From Candidatus Electrothrix aarhusensis (GTDB lineage: Bacteria > Desulfobacterota > Desulfobulbia > Desulfobulbales > Desulfobulbaceae): a stretch of 64,000 nt of DNA. The translations under genes and the position numbers were made by a program. The stretch spans positions 1-64,000 of the forward strand of contig MTKO01000081.1 in NCBI GenBank assembly GCA_004028505.1, given 5' to 3'. Below are positions 58,816 through 64,000 of the stretch, in pieces (positions within the stretch are counted from its first letter, which is position 1; each line of letters starts with the position of its first letter). The notes beneath the pieces are model-generated. The model was given only the letters and a program-made list of their open reading frames with translations, was not told where the DNA came from and searched no databases.

Positions 58816-59538
58816 TCAGTGATTATGGGCAGCCTGCCCTTGTATCTGGTTTTCTTTCATTATATTGATAATTTTCTCATCCAAGCAGGAACGAAGAAAA
58901 TTGTTCATCGCGTCCTGATCCCCGGTTGCGTAGAAATCAAGCATCAGCCGGTTGAATTCTAATTGTCGCTTTGCCGGAAGATTGATCGCCGGATAGCCGT
59001 TGTGCAGCAAAAAACCGTTCATCATAAAACGACCCATCCGCTTATTAACGTCATAAAAAAACTGACTCCGAGCCATCCTGAGAAAGTAGAAAATAGCCCG
59101 GTCGTATACATCCGAAATCTGCTCTGCTTTTTCGATCATCTCGGCAAACAGTTTTGACAGCTGGTCCGCCGGTGGCGGCATATACTCTGTTCCTGCTATG
59201 CTCACCCCGCCGGAACGAAATTGGCCCCATTCTAAGGCATCTTCTTTTGCCGCGATTCCGTGCAGCTCGCAGGCAACCTCGGCAGTAACAGCAAACTGGT
59301 CATTTTTTACCAAAGCAAAAACTTTCTGCCAAGCATTGGACTGATTCAGAACAATCTGCTGATCACTCAGCTTATGACCGCCAACGGTTATGCCGTCCAG
59401 CAGGGTTTGCACTTCCGGCAGGGTATAGTTGATTCCCTCAAGATTGACCGCATCGCAGACCAATTCAGATAATTGCCGCTTGGCCAGCATCAGGGCCTTA
59501 GCCTTGTTGGGCGGCATGTGCCAGCGGGCGTCTTGCAT
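58816..59538 (-). CDS. Fic-family protein with altered catalytic motif
   Basis: A 240-aa protein. The N-terminal part (ARWHMPPNKAKALMLAKRQL, then NLEGINYTLPEVQTLL) looks like the helical segment before Fic domains, with an inhibitory-helix-like EG. The Fic motif reads RSQFFYDVNKRMGRFMMNGFLL. Compared with the usual HPFxDGNxR, the catalytic His is Gln (or Ser) and a Gly is Val, while Asn-Lys-Arg is kept. Classic AMP transfer is therefore doubtful; phosphocholine, de-AMPylation or a non-catalytic role is possible. It is 10 bases from the glutamate synthase gene but clearly not part of that pathway. A small gene lies 20 bases upstream. Confidence 0.8.
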   Translation of the reverse strand: MQDARWHMPPNKAKALMLAKRQLSELVCDAVNLEGINYTLPEVQTLLDGITVGGHKLSDQQIVLNQSNAWQKVFALVKNDQFAVTAEVACELHGIAAKEDALEWGQFRSGGVSIAGTEYMPPPADQLSKLFAEMIEKAEQISDVYDRAIFYFLRMARSQFFYDVNKRMGRFMMNGFLLHNGYPAINLPAKRQLEFNRLMLDFYATGDQDAMNNFLRSCLDEKIINIMKENQIQGQAAHNH

Positions 59539-59558
59539 TTATATCGCGTCCAACAGCA

Positions 59559-59756
59559 TCAGCTTTCCCTTCCCGGCAAGGAACGTTCTTTTCGTATTTC
59601 ACGTTGCCATTCAGCAGGATTTTTAATATCGGCAAACAGGTTCTTTTTTGATGCTTCTTCCATCAGCTGGGCAAGCTTTGTGGCGTTAAGTTCGCTTTTC
59701 TTTTGCTTCATCAGTTTACTGTTGAGCAGCTTCTGCTTTAACAAATTGTATGACAT
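59559..59756 (-). CDS. Small protein upstream of fic, possible antitoxin or partner
   Basis: A 65-aa basic protein with no family I can name. The first 40 residues are helical (NLLKQKLLNSKLMKQKKSEL, then ATKLAQLMEEASKK). The end (NPAEWQREIRKERSLPGRES) looks conserved, with a Trp and a PGRE motif. It lies 20 bases upstream of fic on the same strand, an arrangement usual for Fic toxin-antitoxin pairs in which the short protein comes first. The typical inhibitory SxxxEG sequence is not visible, so the antitoxin role is only a possibility. Confidence 0.6.
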   Translation of the reverse strand: MSYNLLKQKLLNSKLMKQKKSELNATKLAQLMEEASKKNLFADIKNPAEWQREIRKERSLPGRES

Positions 59757-59774
59757 TAAACAGTAACAGATATT

Positions 59775-59817
59775 TTAAACCGCCTTGTTTGCTGGCATGT
59801 TCCAGCGGGAGTCTTTT
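59775..59817 (-). repeat. Duplicated fragment of the fic 5' end
   Basis: On the minus strand this reads KDSRWNMPANKAV and a stop, matching the start of the Fic protein (QDARWHMPPNKAK). DNA identity is obvious. It sits just upstream of the small partner gene, so a fic gene once started here or the segment was copied during rearrangement. Confidence 0.6.
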
Positions 59818-60469
59818 ATGCTCCGCTGTTCAGGCCACCGGAATGAATAATCCTATCAATCAAAAGCTGTGTATGGCGCAGAATGCCGACAATCTGCATG
59901 ATATCATCTTTTGTCGCGTCATAGGCCAGACTTTCCGCGTATGTCTTTCCTTCCAATACAACAAAATACCAATGCCTGCCGATGATATAGGCCCCGTAAA
60001 TCGGATGGGGTCGGCTGTTCAATGCCTGCGCGGCGACCATCTCCGCCAGCAGCTGTCCAAGCGGGTCATTTGATGTATCCAGTTGCTTCTTATACTCGTG
60101 GAGAAAAAAGACCGGTTCTTTGGGGAACTGCGTTCCTGATGCCACCAAAAAATCAACAATGCCCCAAATTTTTTTATCTTCAGCATAGTTGACCGACAAT
60201 TCACGTTCCAGAAAAGGTCGATACGAAGGCTGATAAAATTCTACAAAATCCAGTAAAAAAGCTATGAAGTAAATTTTTAATTCTTCTTCGTTCCAATCGT
60301 GAGCATGGGTGCGCAATTTTTCCGCCAGCCGCCCTAACCGGGCAGCCTCGTCATCAGATACCGCCTGGATATTGGTCAGCCATGTCTGAAGCGTCGGGCT
60401 ATCCCTTACAGATGAAAGTCCAAATTCTTCCTCAACATCCTGTTTTGTCCATTTGGAAAAAGGTTTCAT
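59816..60469 (-). CDS. Hypothetical protein, PD-(D/E)XK nuclease-like
   Basis: A 217-aa protein. A possible nuclease core is GIVDFLVASGTQ followed by VFFLHEYKKQ, matching the D and ExK pattern of the PD-(D/E)XK fold; ELKIYFIAFLLDFVEF is a helix before it. Other segments (AEMVAAQALN, YGAYIIGRHWYFVVLEGKTYAESLAYDAT) look like those seen in uncharacterised restriction-like families. It is in the accessory block inside the glutamate synthase operon, beside Fic and antitoxin-like genes. Nuclease assignment is by eye only. Confidence 0.6.
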   Translation of the reverse strand: MKPFSKWTKQDVEEEFGLSSVRDSPTLQTWLTNIQAVSDDEAARLGRLAEKLRTHAHDWNEEELKIYFIAFLLDFVEFYQPSYRPFLERELSVNYAEDKKIWGIVDFLVASGTQFPKEPVFFLHEYKKQLDTSNDPLGQLLAEMVAAQALNSRPHPIYGAYIIGRHWYFVVLEGKTYAESLAYDATKDDIMQIVGILRHTQLLIDRIIHSGGLNSGA

Positions 60470-60498
60470 AACATATTCTCATGCCAAGTAAGGTTTGG

Positions 60499-60747
60499 CT
60501 AACTCTTTTCGAGCCGGGAAAATTCCAGAGTCAGCAACACAGCTCCGTCTTCCAAGGTAAAATATTGAGTGGCAATGCTACCGTCCTCTTTCTGAACTCT
60601 AACTGTATAACCTTGCTGGTAAGCATGATAGTATTTACCGCGAACGCCTTTTTTGCCGCTGAAGTCATACTCTGGCAGCATATTGCTCTCAGATCTTATT
60701 GAGCAACGTAAACGCGGAGGACGAGTTACAACTTTACCTTTTGACAT
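60499..60747 (-). CDS. Antitoxin-like small protein (YDFSGKKGVRGKYY family)
   Basis: An 82-aa product from ATG 60747 (MSKGKVVTRPP; AGGTA upstream). It carries PEYDFSGKKGVRGKYYHAYQQGYTVRVQKEDGS (seen in two parts) and YFTLEDGAVLLTLE. Proteins with this YDFSGxxRGKYxxxYxxG motif are widespread in accessory regions and often sit beside toxin-like genes. No toxin of matching type is directly next to it here, unless the nuclease-like gene 30 bases downstream plays that part. An earlier in-frame start at 60795 would overlap the upstream gene. Confidence 0.6.
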   Translation of the reverse strand: MSKGKVVTRPPRLRCSIRSESNMLPEYDFSGKKGVRGKYYHAYQQGYTVRVQKEDGSIATQYFTLEDGAVLLTLEFSRLEKS

Positions 60748-60755
60748 TACCTGAT

Positions 60756-61046
60756 TTACAATCGACCTTTTGCTGACAATTCTTGTTTTATGCAACTCTC
60801 CATAATCTGATAGCTTCCACCAACAACTTTACCAACTTCATCACAATATTTTTTAATTCTTTTGGAAATTGTCATCTTTGAAATATTTTTTTTGGACTGC
60901 TTCTCCATCTTCCTACAGGCCTCCTCAATTTGATAGCTACCTCCCGCGACCTCTGACACAGACTTACAATACGCATTAATATCATAAGAATAAGCTATTT
61001 CTGTAGTGCAAAATATAGTAAATAAAATAATAGCTGCTAATTTCAT
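60756..61046 (-). CDS. Small exported cysteine-containing protein with internal repeat
   Basis: The product is 96 aa from ATG 61046 (GGGGGACA upstream). It has a signal peptide (LAAIILFTIFCTTEIAYS). The mature protein is two copies of one motif: YCKSVSEVAGGSYQIEEACRKME and YCDEVGKVVGGSYQIMESCIKQE, each with a Cys pair 16-17 residues apart that would form a disulfide in a helical hairpin. The function is unknown. It is 15 bases downstream of the zinc-ribbon protein gene, so the two are probably co-expressed. Confidence 0.7.
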   Translation of the reverse strand: MKLAAIILFTIFCTTEIAYSYDINAYCKSVSEVAGGSYQIEEACRKMEKQSKKNISKMTISKRIKKYCDEVGKVVGGSYQIMESCIKQELSAKGRL

Positions 61047-61061
61047 TATTGTCCCCCTCAA

Positions 61062-62030
61062 TCAGTTAATTTCTAAAACAATACGGGCCCTATCAGATAT
61101 GGATCTCTTCACCCCTGTTTTCCAATCGATAACATTATATGTGCAGGCATCATTCGGAAATTGAAAATATCTCACACCATCTTCATACAATTTTGCTCTT
61201 ACGTTCCCAACTTCAGCAAACACTTTAATTGAAGCAAATTTGTTTGTATTACGGGTCCAATCAATTTTAAGTGTTTTCCTAAATATGCCAGAGACCTCTG
61301 CATGACAACTTTCTCCGTATAATGCATTCAACAAGACTGCTACAGTTTCAGCATACCCAGTTGAGGTAACTGATGACTTAGGACTGCTAGTCGGCTGGAG
61401 AGTATATTTTATATCCTTTGTGTAGAATTTTGGTTCAAGGCTGCTGTTATCTCCTTGAGACAATATTATTACGGCAATAAATAATACTGTAACGAGCGAA
61501 ATCGTTTCCTTTTTGGATATTTTTCTATTACTGAACTCATTCCAATTTAAAGATTTTCGATTTTTTGGCGTTGATGCAACACTTTTTTCTTTTACCTCAG
61601 TTGTGGAGGTATCTCCAGATTCGCATTGATCAAACTTTTTTCCCTGAATCTCTTTTTGTTCCAGAAAAGGAATGATTGCTTGGTGTAACGCAGGTTGTTT
61701 CTCTAAAAGCTTTTCAAAATAACCCGTTGATAAATTGTATTTTTCATCTGCATATTTTTTTAAAGCATGATTAATAAATGCAGTGTATTGATCGCAAGTT
61801 TTTCTCAATGCTGGAAAACGATTCGCCAACCTACTTAATTCATTTTCTGCGTGTTCAAGCCCTTTATTACCAATGGTTGCAATCGTGTCCTTAAATGCTT
61901 TTTCAATAATTTTTCTGTAGATTACACCACATTCCGGACATTCAACTTGACATTCTGTAGTGTTAATATACCCACATTTTGGGCATTTGGTGCGTTTACT
62001 GATTCTCTTCTTTGTGTTATCAGAAACCAC
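61062..62030 (-). CDS. Zinc-ribbon membrane protein, unknown
   Basis: A 322-aa protein. The N-terminus is a zinc ribbon (CPKCGYINTTECQVECPECGVIY, four Cys). A helical part follows (residues 45-130), then one membrane helix (ISLVTVLFIAVIILSQ, about 178-195) and a C-terminal, probably periplasmic, domain with two or three beta strands (KIDWTRNTNKFASIKVFAEVG, ARIVLEIN) and two Cys. The layout (cytoplasmic ribbon, anchor, outer domain) resembles small stress or envelope-sensor proteins. The DNA is more A/T-rich than the glutamate synthase genes, pointing to acquisition. Confidence 0.65.
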   Translation of the reverse strand: MVSDNTKKRISKRTKCPKCGYINTTECQVECPECGVIYRKIIEKAFKDTIATIGNKGLEHAENELSRLANRFPALRKTCDQYTAFINHALKKYADEKYNLSTGYFEKLLEKQPALHQAIIPFLEQKEIQGKKFDQCESGDTSTTEVKEKSVASTPKNRKSLNWNEFSNRKISKKETISLVTVLFIAVIILSQGDNSSLEPKFYTKDIKYTLQPTSSPKSSVTSTGYAETVAVLLNALYGESCHAEVSGIFRKTLKIDWTRNTNKFASIKVFAEVGNVRAKLYEDGVRYFQFPNDACTYNVIDWKTGVKRSISDRARIVLEIN

Positions 62031-62051
62031 CTTCCGCCTCCTTACAAGGAC

Positions 62052-62079
62052 TACACTGCCCTATAACTAGGGCAGTGTA
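62052..62079. repeat. Perfect inverted repeat at the accessory-block boundary
   Basis: TACACTGCCCTA and TAGGGCAGTGTA form a perfect 12-bp stem around a 4-base gap. No T-run follows on either strand. It lies between the stop of the glutamate synthase FMN gene and the first accessory gene, exactly at the junction. Confidence 0.65.
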
Positions 62080-62095
62080 CCGGTAAATCCAACCG

Positions 62096-63736
62096 TTAAC
62101 AAGCGTACTTAATCCCCAACCGTTTAGCCGCATCAGCATCATCAATGCCAAGGGCATCGGACATACCGATAGGCAAACTCTGCGAACGACCAAGCGGAGC
62201 CATAATCTTCTTCATCTCAGTTTTGATGGAGGAGAAGGTATCAGCAACCCGCTGGGCCACATCATCAGGATCCAACCGACGGAACAATTTCTCGTTCTGG
62301 CTGGTAATACCCTTCGGACAAATACCCACGTTACAGACATTACAGCGACCCATCTCATTGCCGAGACAGCCTGCGCAGGCCTGCATGATGTACTTGCCAA
62401 TATGGACGCCGGAAGCACCGAGCATGATCAAGGCCATACCGTTCTGCGTCACATTACCGTTTTTGCCCACACCACCGGCAGCAAAGAGCGGAATCTCATT
62501 CTGGCGACCTTGGGCAACCAACTCCTGATAACACTCACGCAGGTTTGAGGCGATGGGATAGCCGGTCGCATCCATAGACACGTTATAGGCTGCACCGGTT
62601 CCACCATCAATACCGTCAATCAGCAGAGCACCAGCATACGGATTACGGACCAGATTATTGAGCACAGACTTAGCCGAGGTCGATCCAGAAATTTTCGGAT
62701 ACACCGGTACCCGGAAATTAAAGGCCATAGACAGGGTCTGGATCATCTTCATAACACTCTCCTCAATGGAGTAGAGCGTCTGATGGACCGGCGGCGAAGG
62801 CAAATCAACACCTTCCGGTACCCCGCGCAAACGGGCGATGAGCTTAGAGACTTTGAACCACATCAGCAGTCCGCCGTCACCAGGCTTGGCACCCTGGCCG
62901 TACTTGATCTCAATGGCTGCCGGATCGCATTGCATATCCGGGATGGCCCGGATAATCTCATCCCAGCCAAAATAACCGGAAGCGATCTGAAGAATGATGT
63001 ATTTCAGGAACGGGCTTTTGAGAACCCACGGCGGACAACCGCCCTCACCGGTGGCCATGACCACGGGAATACCCAGCACCTCATTACAATAGGCCACACC
63101 CTGAAGCAGGCCCAACCACATATTGGGCGACAACGCACCAAAGGACATGGAGCCGATCACAAAGGGGAAAATCTCACGGGTCGGCGGAATCCACTCGCCC
63201 GAGGCCTTACGGCGAAGAAATTCTTCTGGCGGCAGTACCCGGCCCAAGATGGTGTTGGTGCTGAACTCATGCCGACCCGCATCCAAAGCAGGATCGGTGA
63301 GCATGGAAATCCTGCCAAAGGAAATACGATCCAGAATGGTCTTGCCCGGAGCATTGCGGCGACCGCCTCGCTTCCAGGAATCACCTTTCTGATCCATATG
63401 AAAGCGGGAACGATGCTCATTAGGATTGGGCACCGGAGCGATGGCCTCATTGGGACAAACCGAGGAACACATGCCGCAACCGATGCACATCTTGTCCACT
63501 TCAGTATTCTGACGAATGCCGACAAAATGACGATAATCGTTGCCGCGTTTTTTCTTGAGGATATCCAGCTTGGGCACCCGCTGTCTGCGGTAGGTCAGGT
63601 AAATAGCCTGCTTGGGGCAGACCGCTGTGCATTTCCCGCAGAGGGTGCAACGATCCTCACGGTGCTTGATGATCCAAGGCAGATCGTTGGCGGTCAGGCT
63701 GCTTGGCTGAGTGTAAACTGATCGAACTGAGACCAT
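62096..63736 (-). CDS. Glutamate synthase FMN-binding (central) domain protein with two N-terminal 4Fe-4S clusters
   Basis: This 546-aa subunit makes glutamate from 2-oxoglutarate and ammonia. The N-terminal ferredoxin part has CTLCGKCTAVCPKQAI and CIGCGMCSSVCPNEAI. The FMN barrel follows: FVIGSMSFGALSP, EGGCPPWVLKSP, EIKYGQGAKPGDGGLL, GIDGGTGAAYNV and AAGGVGKNGNV. Near the end is CAGCLGNEMGRCNVCNVGICP, a Cys-rich segment of the 3Fe-4S type. It is the archaeal-style split GltB. The start overlaps the stop of the amidotransferase gene by 43 bases. The GXGXG/GltD-like gene of the same enzyme is 3.3 kb downstream, past the accessory block. Confidence 0.94.
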   Translation of the reverse strand: MVSVRSVYTQPSSLTANDLPWIIKHREDRCTLCGKCTAVCPKQAIYLTYRRQRVPKLDILKKKRGNDYRHFVGIRQNTEVDKMCIGCGMCSSVCPNEAIAPVPNPNEHRSRFHMDQKGDSWKRGGRRNAPGKTILDRISFGRISMLTDPALDAGRHEFSTNTILGRVLPPEEFLRRKASGEWIPPTREIFPFVIGSMSFGALSPNMWLGLLQGVAYCNEVLGIPVVMATGEGGCPPWVLKSPFLKYIILQIASGYFGWDEIIRAIPDMQCDPAAIEIKYGQGAKPGDGGLLMWFKVSKLIARLRGVPEGVDLPSPPVHQTLYSIEESVMKMIQTLSMAFNFRVPVYPKISGSTSAKSVLNNLVRNPYAGALLIDGIDGGTGAAYNVSMDATGYPIASNLRECYQELVAQGRQNEIPLFAAGGVGKNGNVTQNGMALIMLGASGVHIGKYIMQACAGCLGNEMGRCNVCNVGICPKGITSQNEKLFRRLDPDDVAQRVADTFSSIKTEMKKIMAPLGRSQSLPIGMSDALGIDDADAAKRLGIKYAC

Positions 63737-64000
63737 ATCTGAAGTTCCTTTCTTTCGGGTGGAATAATTACTGTGTGTTCACGCATGGGCTGAAAATCAA
63801 GGGAGGGGTCACGATCTGGAACCAAGGCCTCCACACCGCACATTTCCGAAGCAATAGCCCAGGCACCAGGACGACCGCCGACCGTGGCGGGCCGCAGTTT
63901 TTTCGCATCCATGGCCAGCATACAGGTTTCATCCGGCAGGGTGCCGATGACTGCATTAGGGCCGTCAATGATCAGACGACGACAAGCTGTACGCAGGCCC
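63694..64000 (-). CDS. Glutamine amidotransferase subunit of split glutamate synthase, C-terminal part (5' end outside window)
   Basis: The frame is open to the right edge. The visible end contains GPNAVIGTLPDETCMLAMDAKKLRP (in parts) and ALVPDRDPSLDFQPMREHTVIIPP, matching the end of the class II amidotransferase domain of GltB. This subunit would release ammonia from glutamine for the FMN subunit. The gene overlaps the next one (stop at 63694-63696), so they are coupled. The catalytic N-terminal Cys lies outside the window. Confidence 0.82.
   Translation of the reverse strand, partial: GLRTACRRLIIDGPNAVIGTLPDETCMLAMDAKKLRPATVGGRPGAWAIASEMCGVEALVPDRDPSLDFQPMREHTVIIPPERKELQIWSQFDQFTLSQAA

Noticed and set aside
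62783-63721. 312-aa plus-strand frame opposite the glutamate synthase FMN gene
   Set aside because: Shadow frame; the minus-strand gene has every FMN and Fe-S motif.
1-64000. tRNA, rRNA, CRISPR arrays, or complete insertion sequences
   Set aside because: Looked for on both strands by eye; nothing with a tRNA T-arm pattern, rRNA core, regular spacer array or transposase with terminal repeats was found.

Overview
The window looks like a bacterial chromosome segment from a Desulfobacterota-type organism, probably Desulfobulbales and possibly a relative of the cable bacteria. This is inferred from gene content and style, not from a marker tree: a glutamate synthase split into separate polypeptides with ferredoxin-type clusters, a radical SAM protein fused to its DUF2344 partner, two-CW domain proteins, a GEMM-type riboswitch and a large Chp-like chemosensory cluster. 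No rRNA, tRNA or CRISPR array was seen.

Layout. 1-2.1 kb: the 3' end of valS, a broken Rpn-type nuclease gene, and a diverged second copy of the valS tail. 2.2-7 kb: an unknown gene, a two-gene AAA ATPase / Toprim (DUF3226) module that may be a defence system, and a PIN-PhoH ATPase. 7.2-12.2 kb (minus): an acidic exported protein, a nucleoside phosphorylase-like protein, ArfB, YhbY and a fused radical SAM protein. 12.4-21.3 kb: envelope genes (AMIN protein, LolB-like lipoprotein, TPR lipoprotein, beta-barrel, metallophosphoesterase), rsmE and comM. 21.4-25.4 kb (minus): a polysaccharide cluster of two glycosyltransferases, a flippase and a methyltransferase. 25.8-29.4 kb: gyrA overlapping gpsA. 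29.4-34.2 kb: a long leader with a GEMM riboswitch, then a tandemly duplicated pair of exported helical PilJ-like genes. 34.3-48.7 kb (minus): a chemosensory operon running double-REC scaffold protein, single-domain response regulator, CheW, five-Hpt CheA, two more CheW-like proteins, chemoreceptor, and an amino-acid-type binding protein. 49.4-56.4 kb: a beta-barrel, a large unknown exported protein, a two-CW protein, and a GAF membrane protein / 60-aa protein / inactive trypsin-like protein trio. 56.4-64 kb (minus): the split glutamate synthase operon, interrupted by about 3.2 kb of accessory genes (a Fic variant, a nuclease-like protein, an antitoxin-like protein and small exported proteins).

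Two caveats apply throughout. At least eleven genes carry frame breaks. Nine of these fit loss of one base, often in a short G/C run, and several hit genes that should be essential or conserved (gpsA, yhbY, cheA). I read most of them as consensus errors rather than pseudogenes, and give joined coordinates with the break position. The rpn gene, next to the duplicated valS tail, is the best candidate for real decay.

How the parts may work together (inference): the riboswitch would put the exported PilJ-like proteins under a cyclic dinucleotide. The adjacent Chp-like operon provides a matching signalling pathway, with a periplasmic binding protein as a possible ligand sensor. That would link nucleotide second messengers, surface sensing or motility, and the cell envelope.
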